Positions 1 through 9,969 of a DNA stretch of 64,000 nt are shown here, in pieces. Made by a program: the position numbers and the translations under genes. How positions within the stretch are numbered: the stretch's first letter is position 1; each line of letters opens with the position of its first letter. The notes under the pieces are model-generated. The model was not told the origin of the DNA, searched no databases, and saw nothing but the letters and a program-made list of their open reading frames with translations. The stretch is from Nitzschia sp. pyKryTriq1 (lineage: Eukaryota; Bacillariophyta; Bacillariophyceae; Bacillariales; Bacillariaceae): the NCBI GenBank assembly GCA_956465555.1, contig OY101131.1:447469-511468 (forward strand). The letters are read 5' to 3'.

Positions 1-2327
1 TTCCACTTTGTCTGATGGTCCAAGACCGACAAGCCATATTCTATTCGAGTCACGGCCGAAGAAAGTGAGGCTTTCCGGATCGCCCCTGCAGCAAGATCCA
101 AGTTGACACGAACAAGCTTTTCTCTATCATTCGAATTCTTGATGTGTTCCGTAGCCAAACTGACATGATCAGCAATAAGTAGTAACACTTCCTCCTTGGC
201 ATCAGGGTCATCGGGCATGGAAGTTGCATCTCTCTGTAGATGAGCAGCGAATCTGGAATGCAGAAATGATTGCTTCGTAGTTGATTTGGGAAGAAGAAGG
301 GCAGCGGCTTTCCGAGCTGTATCGTGGGTGAATCCATAGTAGCCCGGCGAGAGCAATTCAACGAGTTCACTCTCAATAGCACTTTCGAGGTGTTGCACGA
401 TCGCGGATTCGCTTTCAATCGATACCCCATCTTCCTTCTTTTTATCGATCAAAGTGCAGATTCGCACAGCGTGATGCAGCAAATCAAGACGGAAGGTTCT
501 CATTCCCATGAAACCAGCGCTTTTAATCACCAGGTTGCTCTCTGGAGAGAGTTTCTGGATTCGCTCAACCACAAGATCAACGGCACTGGATGGAATCTCT
601 TGGTCCAGTAATCCCTCTAGATTCCATTTCCATGTCGAATCACTTTGCTCGACTTGTCCTTTCTCGACTAGATATCGAAGAAGCTGATGTAGATGAAATG
701 GATTACCACCTGACTTTTCTGTTATCCACAGTGACAGCTTGTCTAAATCTCGAACCTTTGCAATGGGTGCCAGCTTCTTCAAATAATTGACAATGATCTC
801 GATTGCCACGTTTTGGTCGACTGGTGTCATCACGATATCGGCAGCGCAAAGGTTCGCCAGCTTGGTTTTGACAAGAGGCAGTATATGTGTTGATTTAACG
901 CCACGATGACAGCCAACGAAGAAGAAGTTTTTTAAGGCATGTGTAGACAGCATTGTTTCCATCATCCGTAGGGAATCCTCGTCGGCCCAATGAATGTCAT
1001 CCAAAAACAAGACAATTTTTTGATCACGACAAACTATTCGCAGAAAGCGTCTCAGGACAAATTTCATTCGTTCAAAGAGTCTACCAGTTGTCAAATCAAA
1101 GGTATTCGCTGCCTTGATAGGCTCATCTTCAATTTCCAGTAGTTGAGCAATGTTTGGTAGAAGCGTCGTTAGCAGTCGAGCTTCCTTTCCGAGACCTTCT
1201 TTGATCCGATCTCGCCATGTTGTGACACCAGCTGCAATTGAATCATGCATGAGCTGATCAACAATCTCTGTGAGGCAGTCAACTAGTGCCGAGTATGGCT
1301 TTTGCGCTTGAAGGCACCGTTCATCGAAGGAACCATAACCCACAAAATACTTCTTCGTGTTTTCGCCGGCGGGAGACGCAACGTCCGCCCGAATAAAAGC
1401 TTCAGCCAGTGCAGTTTTTCCCATCCCACCAGAACCGTAGATCCACACCAATCGGCGTGGATTTTTCACCTCTGGTTGGTCGATATCGGCCAGGGCCTCG
1501 CGCATTCGTTCTAAATCCACGTGACGGCCGAAGAAAAGTGGATTCTTGTCGGGCATGTACTGTAGTGATGACTTATTGGCGTGTCGGCGCATTGCAGTAG
1601 TGCCTCGAGCAGCCTGGCTGACGCTCGAAGTGCTCACTATATCGTCTGCTTCTTCTTCTCCGAACAGTAAGAGACAGTCTGTATCCCAGTCTGCACTTTC
1701 ATTGAAGGCTTGTATCAGGGAGGTCGTCGAAGCCGGTTTTTCTGGCTGCAGCTTGGTTTTCGATTCTCCCCCCTCCTCGAGTACTTCTTCTACCACCAAT
1801 GATATTGAAGTTTGAGATCCTTCCGCGTCCGACATATCAGACAGATTATCTTCCAGCGAACTGACTTCTTCGACATCAGGAATGTTCAAATAAAAGGAAT
1901 CCTGGTTTTCTACGGCATCGTCGCCGTCGTCGCCATCGTCACCGTTGTCTTCGGAAGCAAATTGGTCTCGAAAAGACTTGGGGACTATCAGATCTGGATT
2001 TTTTGTATAATCTCTACCATCGTCAATCCATGCTGAGGATTCGTCATCGGCATCTTCTCCTTCAAGCTCCAGCTCTTCGTCATCCTCGTCGACTTCCTCT
2101 TCAATGATTTCTTCGATGAACTCATCAATAACAACTTCCTCGTCTTCATGTAATATTGTCAAAGCTCGTTGACTAACGGCTCGCTGAAAGTCTTCGAGGA
2201 TTTCTTCCTCGACAAACATTTCTTCGGCATCCTCAGGATACTCCGAAACGACTTCCACTTCTTCTTCGTCGGTAACTTCTTCGATAACGTCCTCTTCCAT
2301 TTCGTCGCCATCATGTTGGGGTGCCAT
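1..2327 (-). CDS. STAND-type AAA ATPase (AAA_16/Orc1-like), C-terminus beyond window
   Basis: An open frame starts at the ATG at 2327-2325 and runs off the left edge (about 775 residues seen). The first 250 residues are extremely acidic and probably disordered. A GRxxxLxxM-like lead-in follows, then a Walker A motif (YGSGGMGKT, near residue 298) and a Walker B motif (VLFLDDIHWADE, near residue 440). This order is typical of AAA_16 ATPases of the STAND class, which act as nucleotide switches and are often fused to kinase, cyclase or TPR output modules. Any output module would lie outside the window. The region after the ATPase core is helical and repeat-like. The frame is uninterrupted, so no intron is needed. 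The promoter is shared with the divergent LRR gene. Family assignment is from motifs; the signalling role is inference. Confidence 0.85.
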   Translation of the reverse strand, partial: MAPQHDGDEMEEDVIEEVTDEEEVEVVSEYPEDAEEMFVEEEILEDFQRAVSQRALTILHEDEEVVIDEFIEEIIEEEVDEDDEELELEGEDADDESSAWIDDGRDYTKNPDLIVPKSFRDQFASEDNGDDGDDGDDAVENQDSFYLNIPDVEEVSSLEDNLSDMSDAEGSQTSISLVVEEVLEEGGESKTKLQPEKPASTTSLIQAFNESADWDTDCLLLFGEEEADDIVSTSSVSQAARGTTAMRRHANKSSLQYMPDKNPLFFGRHVDLERMREALADIDQPEVKNPRRLVWIYGSGGMGKTALAEAFIRADVASPAGENTKKYFVGYGSFDERCLQAQKPYSALVDCLTEIVDQLMHDSIAAGVTTWRDRIKEGLGKEARLLTTLLPNIAQLLEIEDEPIKAANTFDLTTGRLFERMKFVLRRFLRIVCRDQKIVLFLDDIHWADEDSLRMMETMLSTHALKNFFFVGCHRGVKSTHILPLVKTKLANLCAADIVMTPVDQNVAIEIIVNYLKKLAPIAKVRDLDKLSLWITEKSGGNPFHLHQLLRYLVEKGQVEQSDSTWKWNLEGLLDQEIPSSAVDLVVERIQKLSPESNLVIKSAGFMGMRTFRLDLLHHAVRICTLIDKKKEDGVSIESESAIVQHLESAIESELVELLSPGYYGFTHDTARKAAALLLPKSTTKQSFLHSRFAAHLQRDATSMPDDPDAKEEVLLLIADHVSLATEHIKNSNDREKLVRVNLDLAAGAIRKASLSSAVTRIEYGLSVLDHQTKW

Positions 2328-2628
2328 GCTAGTATGTCCCTGCCCTTCAATTAAAAGTTAATCTTCGACTGCTATCGGCGTGCTCCGTGCCTTCCTGGAG
2401 TATTTCCTGTGTCGTCGTCGTCGTCGTTTTAATTCTTCCACCACTGGACGGCCATTCTTCTGGCTTTCTGATCTGTGCTCTGCCGAGATGCGACTAAACG
2501 AACAATAATGGGATGATGGTAGAGGAGGGATGCCTTGCTTAGGCAACAAATTATTAGGAGTAATTATCACTCGTTACCCCGGCGCTGGTCTACCACTCTT
2601 GCCGTTCGTTGGCAAAAGTGAAGCAATG

Positions 2629-2644
2629 TCTCTACCGGTAGAGA
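2629..2644. repeat. 16-bp perfect palindrome with TACCGGTA core
   Basis: TCTCTACCGGTAGAGA is its own reverse complement. It is one of about 25 sites in the window that share the TACCGGTA core. Confidence 0.9.
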
Positions 2645-2861
2645 GTAGAGCTACTACTACTCTAGTAGGAGTAGCTAGTATTGAGTAGTAGAAGGAAGAT
2701 GATATGTGCAGCGTATCTTATTTACATCCTTCATCTCGTCACCAAAAAAGTCATTCTGACCCAAGTTCTGCCTGCAAATAATTGTTCGGGGGTTCGCCCG
2801 CTCATTTGGGTGCGATGTCCCGGTCGACTGATCTGACTGACTTCTTGATGGAGGCGTGTCC

Positions 2862-2955
2862 ACTGTACCGGTACAGTACCTGTAGCTATGCCACACCGGT
2901 ACAGTACCAGGACAGTACACTTGTACAGTTCGTACGTACCGGTACTGTACGAACT
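2862..2955. repeat. Cluster of GTACCGGTAC palindromes
   Basis: The perfect palindrome ACTGTACCGGTACAGT (2862-2877) is followed by several GTACAGTAC words. A near-perfect hairpin centred on TACCGGTA follows at 2927-2955; its arms AGTTCGTAC and GTACGAACT pair with a single bulged base. The cluster lies between two divergent genes. Confidence 0.85.
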
Positions 2956-3778
2956 TCGTACGGAGTCATCAATGACGTATGGAATGGAATCAGGAATCAC
3001 ATCATCATCAAGAACGAATCTATCAAATATTTACATTTTTTATAAAAGGGGTATTCTGTCCGTCTCTCTTCCCACTTCAGTGGAAACCATGACACTAAAT
3101 GTCAGGCGCCGTACAGACCAAGGAATGCCCCTCAGCTACCGGTACGATTTTTTTTTCGAACGATATGGGATACGACTGGAAGAATAAAGTCGTCTGGGTG
3201 CGACGATGGCGGCCGGTCGCCCGCATTGCATGATGAAGGTTGAGAAGCTATTTGTTTTCTATTTAGCAAACGTAGCAGCGACATGGTTGGCTCTTGTCTA
3301 ATAAGTGACGATGCTTCGAAACACAGTTTGTCGGAATTTTGTATGGGGGGCACTAGTATTATATTTGGATTTCTAATCGTGGTATGAGGATGCAAAAAGC
3401 AAGGATCTCGCGATTGCTGATCTTGACAGCGGTTTTTAGCTGGTCGCGCATGCAGGAATGAACGGCGACGACTCCCACCGGCCGCAGGGCTCTCCCGCCG
3501 ATCGAAGCGCGGCGCTATGGGTGTAATAGTATGAGAGCACTGGACATCAAACGTCCACGCCAAGCCGTGTCGGCAGCAGAAAAAGGAGCTGCAGCCACTT
3601 TTGCTTCGCATAGTTTCGCGGTGCACCAATTCCAGGGTAAACTGACGACAGCATCATCATCCAGTCGGTAGTGGTGAGAATTATTATCATCATCATCATC
3701 CAGTTGTTCCCCGCCAACGACTCCAGCTTTTACTGCCTTGAACCACTCATACAGTCAGTAGTCTATCGTCGTTCGACG

Positions 3779-6700
3779 ATGAGAAGAATTCAAAAGGCTC
3801 CCTCCCCTCCTCCGGTCAGCGGCGACGAGGAAGAGCGGATGGCGTCCGAAGAACAACAAGAGATCCAACAGCAAATCCTCCACGCGCCGCGGCGCTATCC
3901 GTTTGCTGTGCCTCGTGTACATCACCCTACAAACAATGCACCCGATGGCCGTTTCCCCCACCCAGGCATCCCCATCGTCTCGAACAACAGCAACAACAGT
4001 TGCAGCAATGCCATGAGAACCTTCAGCGTTTCCAGTTCGTCGGGGTCGTCGTCGGCGTCCGAGCAGAGTCCCACATGGAGACGACACAATACCTCCATCA
4101 CCGACCCCCCGCCCGCGACGAGCGGCCCTCATCCGGACCGGAACAACTCTTATCGCCAGGAGCGTCTGGCACGAGAACGGAGCTGGGATTTCAACGATGA
4201 TGATGCGTTTCCCTCGTTGAGCAGTCAGACTACCTCCCTGTCGGGCTCATGGAGGAGCTTGAGCACGAGAAATTCTACTGCACTCCCTGCTGAAGCTCCT
4301 CCGCCGCCGCCGGTGCAAGTGAGAGGAGCGAGCAATAATGATGAAGAAGATGACTCTTCCGTGTCGCTTCCCAGTCTGACTAGTTTCTTTACGGGTGGTT
4401 CTGGAACATGCACCACGTCTGTTTCTGGAACTGGCACTGCTACGAACACAAGCGCTTCGATCTCTGCTGCAACTACGACTACTACAAGTGCAGTAGGATC
4501 CGTCGGTCCCTTTAACATGCACTCTCCTTACTTGTACGCTCCTCGCCGTGCTTCGAGTATCACTGCCATCCCCCCGCCAGTGCCAGAGCCCTCCTCATCG
4601 AGCGCCATTGCATCAGCCTTTCTTGCCAACAACAACCTTGAGTGCTGTGATGGCACTAGTAATACTCTTGCCATGATGCAATCACAAAATGAGCTCGACA
4701 AGCGCGGACTCCAAGGCAACCGCAACCGAGTCACGATCGTGTCGTGCGTTCTCTTGTTGCTTCCAGTTACCGCAGTCATGACTTGGGCATGGCACCCGGC
4801 CAGCAGGGAAGAGCTTGCCCCGATTGGACCAGAATCATCACCTCGTGCTACCGTGACAACGACTCGTCTCTGTCCTGTCGAGACATTCTTGGTGGGGAAC
4901 GATCGCTCCGGTATAACCAAGAATACTAATTCTCAAGCCCACCGGACTTCCCAGATTTCCAACGACTTTGACGATGATCCCTTGTCATGGGGTATCCAAA
5001 CGGTAGAACGCAGCAGCAGCAGCAGCAGCAGTGCGTCCTCTCAGCAACAACAGCAGAAGCAATATCATGATCCAGAGGATGCTACTAGCCCTGTTCCAGA
5101 GGAGGAGGAGGAGGAGGAGGAGGAGGAAACCGGTGGTAATACGAGTAGTACTCTCAACGAGGAGGAGATTTCGCTCCTGGTGGCACTTCAAGGACTATTG
5201 GCTCCTAGTTTTGACCCACCTCCATCTCTATCAGCTCTGTCGAACAATGACCACGAGGACGGCGAAGAAGAACCTTGCTTTCCGTTCACATCTACCCAAC
5301 GTGATGCCTTGCTTTGGATGGTCCAACAGCTCATCCTGGAGAGGAGGGAGGACGGCGAAACGACGCAAGATGCTGCTGGAAATGAGCTGGATTACGAGTT
5401 TCAACGATCATGGGACAATAAGCCATCCGAAGAACCACAAGACCGAACCACGGAGGAGGACCGCTCGACGACGACGGCACTCCTTCTTCGCCTGGATCCC
5501 ACTGGTCGCTTTGATTCTTCGGAGGATTGGCTTCAAACCTTTGTGGTCTCTTTGCTGGCACGGACCTGGGACGTAGCAGGGACATACACCACTAGTACGA
5601 CAAGTACCGGTGCGGCTGTCACATCGGATGCTGATGACGGTACAGTGCTGGCTAGTAATACTGTCACTGTTGTCCGTACCAAGGATATCACTACCAGCAA
5701 TACTCGGGTTGTCCCGTTTGTTCCCAGCTCTCCTCTCTACCTTTGTGGATGGCAGGGTCTCGGTTGTACTGGAGATGGACGGTTGATGAGTTTGGAATGG
5801 AGTAAGTACTGCTCCGATCGTACTATCGACTACCCTATCACGGGCTGCTTTGTCTGGTGCATTCTTTTTTCGACGGGATCTCATACTTCGTACGTTATTT
5901 TCTTGTACTTGCTAGGTGAAACAAACTTGGACTTGACAGGGACTATTCCGACCGAGTTGGCTCTACTAACCGATTTGGTACTGTTGGACTTGTCTTTCAG
6001 TCCTAATTTGGTTGGAACGATTCCTACGCTTTTTTGGGGGAGAAACATGAAGTTGAAAGCTCTGTATTTGGAATCCACAGGCTTGATGGGGCCTTTACCG
6101 CAGCGACCCGGAGAGGGAGTCCTCTTGACGGATTTGCGACTCTCTTCTACGCCCGGTATTCAACAGTATGGATTACCTACAGGGCTGTTCTTTGAACGTT
6201 TGTCACCTCATTTGAAATGGTTTGAATGGAGTAGTCATCGTAAAGGACCACGAAGCATCCAACCGACTACAAACACTGGTGGTGGTCTGGTGGATAATAC
6301 GAGCAGTGGGACCATTCCTACCGAGCTGGGTCTATTGACGCGCTTGGAAGGATTGTCCTTGGGTACGTAGTATGCGCGCCACTTTTTTACTTGATCCGGT
6401 TGTTTACCGTGCAGTGCTCTTTGTGCGGACGACTCCTCACTCGCTCACCTCGATTCGTGCTTGTTGATTTAGATGGAAATGGATTCACCGGGACTGTTCC
6501 TGTCGAGATTGGGAGACTAACGATGCTGGAAAGTCTTGACTTGGGCTACAATCATTTGAACAGCGGTTCATTGCCGACGGAAATTGGGCAACTGGTCCAT
6601 CTCCAGTGGCTGTCTCTTCGTAAGTACGGGACCTCCCGTTCTGATATTGTGGGTTCATATTTCCTTGACATCGGTCTCACTTCTTGTTTTTGTCTTTGAT

Positions 6701-7199
6701 GTTTATACGGATAGAAAACAGCGGATTGCGTGGGCATCTACCAATGGAAATTGCTGCACTGCCACATTTGGAATGGCTTCAGCTAGGTACGTATATGTCG
6801 TAGTACAACCACCTTTCGATCATTCTTGAAAACTTGCTTATGAATAATTTTCTGGAATCATCACCGAACAGGCGGTGAAAACAACAACTTTGAGAGACCG
6901 ACCCTCTCCGCGTTGCTTCAAGCCTTGCCGTTGGACTGTTCCTGTGGATCATGGTCCAGTCAGAACCCAACCCGTACCAAGATTACTTTCAGCTCCACGA
7001 CTCCACCACCCATCCCTGACGAATGTTCATGTTCCGGTAAGACAATGACTGTGCAGATATGTGTGTCCTCTCTTTTAAAGACGGAATATCTCTCTCATCT
7101 CACTTGCTTGAATTACTTCTCGCTATTGGGCAACGATTGCTTGCTGTCATCCTCGTCGTTGTCATCTTACCAGTAGTCGATGCCTTGGATGGCGACTAG
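3779..7199 (+). CDS. Single-pass membrane leucine-rich-repeat protein, six exons
   Basis: The product has 959 residues. Exons are 3779-5801, 5916-6362, 6473-6619, 6715-6786, 6872-7036 and 7174-7199, and their summed length is a multiple of three. An in-frame ATG exists at 3671, but the leader from there is Ile-rich and 3779 is the better start. The first 315 residues are disordered (Pro, Ser, Thr). A transmembrane helix lies near residues 318-336, then an acidic Gln/Glu-rich stretch. A Cys-flanked cap (LCGWQGLGC) precedes the LRRs, which carry the GTIPTELxxLTxLxxLxL pattern of plant-type repeats. Every intron is phase 1 and falls just after the LxxLxL strand, so exons are whole repeat units (one is exactly 24 codons). 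The C-terminus has a Cys cluster (CSCGSW, ECSCS). Such diatom LRR proteins are thought to act in surface recognition or adhesion. No kinase domain follows. Confidence 0.85.
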
Positions 7200-7988
7200 A
7201 TTTACATGCACTGAGGAATGATCGGGACTCCATCTCGGCTCGGGGAAGCTGCGGATGGGCATCCTGCTATATACCAGTTTCCAAGACGATTGGGCTAGAG
7301 TAGTGCTTGGTTGCTGTTTGGCTCTTTACTACGGGTAGTTGCAGTAGAGACCAGCCACAGATCCCGTGGATGTAAAGATAAGCTCTGTGCTTACGAATAC
7401 TATTGTCGTTTGGCCCAGTGCTTTATGAGAGAAATATTGAGGTCGTCGTATCAAAGACATTTGAGAGCTACTGTATACGTTTCGTGACGAACCTTATCCC
7501 TGTCACCTCCGATCGCAAGAAGTTCCCCATGTTTGTGATTCAACCCTAGAGTGATTGTAATCACTCCGAGTTGCTAGCAAAACAAATGCAGCGCTCAGAG
7601 TTGCTTTTTGATAGGATTTCGATATTATCACACAGTACAACTTTCGTACCGGTAATAGTCTCGTACTCCAGTAGAAAAAGTACGACGAGTAGAAGACTGA
7701 TGCGTATTGGTTTGCTGGAGGGATAGCGCGGGGGTCGGCGGCATTTTTTATCATCGTACTACGAATAGTCAAACTAGTCCATTTATAAAAACCGCCGCAC
7801 CCCACGCGTGGACTTCGTGAAAGCTCATAACCCCCACGTGGAATGCGTATGGAGTACAAAACGCACAGCATCGCACTGTGCAACATTTTCCCCGATTTTC
7901 CATTTTGACAATGGCACATCAGCACATTTAGTATATACACAACAAAGCGAGTACAGAGAATAAGACTAATACCATAGTATGCTGTCCC
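7200..7988. other. Intergenic spacer upstream of the N2227 gene
   Basis: No gene is seen. It holds TACCGGTA at 7647-7654, the palindrome CCACGCGTGG at 7802-7811 and a G-box palindrome at 7834-7841. Confidence 0.55.
7834..7841. promoter_or_regulatory. G-box palindrome CCACGTGG
   Basis: A CACGTG core lies about 150 bp upstream of the methyltransferase start, next to the related palindrome CCACGCGTGG. CACGTG is the known target of bHLH and some bZIP factors. Use here is inferred from position only. Confidence 0.4.
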
Positions 7989-9674
7989 ATGGACGATGAT
8001 GGTTACTCCTCGAGTAGTAATACTTGTACGGGTAGTCCTCGAGAAGCATTAGTAGGCCTGTCTCGGCTTGCGACTGGTATCCTCACGGGCTGCCTTTTGG
8101 TGCTGTATTGCTGGTATTTCTACTACCACTGCGCTAAAACTGCCGCCGTGCCCCCTCAGCATCATCATCATCACCATCATCATGTCAATTCAAATAATGT
8201 TTGCAACGAACAACGTGCTACGAGTTCGTCTTCGTCGTCGTCAATGGAAACTCCACTGTCGATTATTCCATTTATCTACATTGCATCTTCCGAATCATCA
8301 TCACCATCCTCCAACAATAAGGCGGGAACGATCATTGACAGAGCCATTCAGTCGTCGTTGGAACAATTCCGGAACGAAGCCTCTCAAGCTGTGCAAGGAA
8401 TGAGTCGGGCGTTGGAAAAAGCGCTAGAATTCGAATTCGAGCTCGATATTTCTATTTCCGTTCCAAAAGCTTTCCTTCTTTCGACCAAGCTGGAAAAGAG
8501 AATCCATGCCATGGCAGCGTGTTTGGAGGCGGATGAAACTCTCCTCGAGAAAATCTTGTTGTCCGGGTTTCAGCCAACCTTGGCGTTGCCTGATGCCCAT
8601 GATTCTTCTCCCTCCTCGATGACCATGGAAAATCACCACCAACCAAAGACGAAGACTACTGGTCACAGCAGCACGGCGTCTGTCCAAAAGAAATGTTTCC
8701 ATCAGGTATTTCCTGCTACTGCTACTACAAGCAGAGTGGAATCGTCATCATCAGCATCATCATCATCATCAGCGTTCATTCTCTCCACACCCTATCAGCA
8801 GCAGAACAAGAAGCGACTGAGAAATATGGATGGCAGTAGCAACAACGTATACGATGCGACAGGCCAAATCATTGCCCATTTAGTACGAGATTGGACTCGA
8901 TTGGGCACCGCTGTCCGCCACAGCTTATACGATTGGTGTCTCGAACAACTACTTCTTTTTCATGGAAACCAACAACGCGGTGGTGGTCCTGTCTTGGTTC
9001 CAGGTGCCGGCATGGGACGATTGGCTTATACGCTCTACCAGCATGGAGGGTTTACGGTCGAAGCCAATGAGCTTTCACCCGTCATGGCGGCAGCATCCCA
9101 AGCCATCTTACAACGAGGAGCCTCTGGGATTGTTCATCCCTTTTTACTGGATCGACTCTCGAATGAAGTCGATTCCCAACGCCGGTTGGATGCGGTACCA
9201 TTTCCCGATGTCCCCATTATTCTCCAACGAAGAATGTCATCATCATCATCATCATCATCATCTAGTAGTGGCTCCCTTTCGTTTACCATTGCTGACTTTT
9301 CCCATTACTCTTCTCCACAATACAGTCAAAAATACAAAGCCGTCGTGACATGTTTCTTCTTGGACACGGCATCCAATATTTACGAATATTTGGATCGGAT
9401 CCGAAACATTCTCGTTGGCGGTGGTGGCGGCATTTGGATCAATGTCGGCCCACTGCAATGGCATCGAAATGCCATGACCTTTCCTGCGGCAGATGAATTA
9501 CGCGATTTGATGGTTGCCTTTGGATTCCAAATTGTGCATTGGTCGGTGGATGATACACCCGTGGCGTATCGCGATCAAGAAGAAGAAGTAGAAGTAGCAG
9601 CGCCACCCTTTGTACGAACGACGAATTTTGATGGTTATCGACCCGTGCGCTTTGTCGCCATTCGAGGCCAATAG
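7989..9674 (+). CDS. N2227-family methyltransferase (carnosine N-methyltransferase-like)
   Basis: A 561-residue single-exon gene. Residues 20-45 form a hydrophobic segment (membrane anchor or signal anchor). His, Ser and Asn runs follow. The catalytic domain fills the C-terminal half. It has the family opening (HLVRDWTRLG...R), a Rossmann SAM-binding loop VPGAGMGRLAY near residue 337, an acidic strand end VEANELSPVM, then a VTCFFLDTASNIYEYL helix and a GGIWINVGPLQWH strand. These match the N2227 (UPF0586) family, whose characterised members methylate carnosine and related imidazole dipeptides using S-adenosylmethionine. The real substrate in an alga is unknown. The C-terminus ends with a RPVRFVAIR strand. 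The N-terminal anchor is unusual for this mostly soluble family. Confidence 0.88.
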   Translation: MDDDGYSSSSNTCTGSPREALVGLSRLATGILTGCLLVLYCWYFYYHCAKTAAVPPQHHHHHHHHVNSNNVCNEQRATSSSSSSSMETPLSIIPFIYIASSESSSPSSNNKAGTIIDRAIQSSLEQFRNEASQAVQGMSRALEKALEFEFELDISISVPKAFLLSTKLEKRIHAMAACLEADETLLEKILLSGFQPTLALPDAHDSSPSSMTMENHHQPKTKTTGHSSTASVQKKCFHQVFPATATTSRVESSSSASSSSSAFILSTPYQQQNKKRLRNMDGSSNNVYDATGQIIAHLVRDWTRLGTAVRHSLYDWCLEQLLLFHGNQQRGGGPVLVPGAGMGRLAYTLYQHGGFTVEANELSPVMAAASQAILQRGASGIVHPFLLDRLSNEVDSQRRLDAVPFPDVPIILQRRMSSSSSSSSSSSGSLSFTIADFSHYSSPQYSQKYKAVVTCFFLDTASNIYEYLDRIRNILVGGGGGIWINVGPLQWHRNAMTFPAADELRDLMVAFGFQIVHWSVDDTPVAYRDQEEEVEVAAPPFVRTTNFDGYRPVRFVAIRGQ

Positions 9675-9969
9675 ATTTCAAATTAAAAATACATCTAGTA
9701 CTCTCTCGACTAGAGTCAAAAGCATTGGATGTTACTAGCCCTACAGACTCTAGACTAGTCTCTCTCTACTGTTAGTAGATAGAGAGGAGAGCGACCCCTT
9801 CCCTCCTCTTGACGCTAGCTTGACGGCTATGTATATTCTCGAACGAGTCGAAATGGTCGCGCTAATCGGAGATGGACTCAACAGACTCACTCTCGAAGCT
9901 AGTCTAATACCTACTGAGAAAAAAAATTCAAAATAGTTCTTCCCTCTATTACCGGTAGCTCTAGAGTCT

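Larger units (their letters stand above)
2328..3778. other. Divergent intergenic spacer rich in GTAC palindromes
   Basis: No convincing gene is seen. The spacer separates two divergent genes. It holds perfect 16-bp palindromes at 2629-2644 and 2862-2877, a 29-bp hairpin at 2927-2955, a further TACCGGTA at 3137-3144 and a TATA-like TTTATAAAAG at 3041-3050, too far from either start to assign. Confidence 0.6.

Noticed and set aside
3671-3778. Upstream in-frame ATG of the LRR gene
   Set aside because: It would add an Ile-rich, low-complexity leader from an (ATC)n tract; the ATG at 3779 gives a sensible N-terminus.
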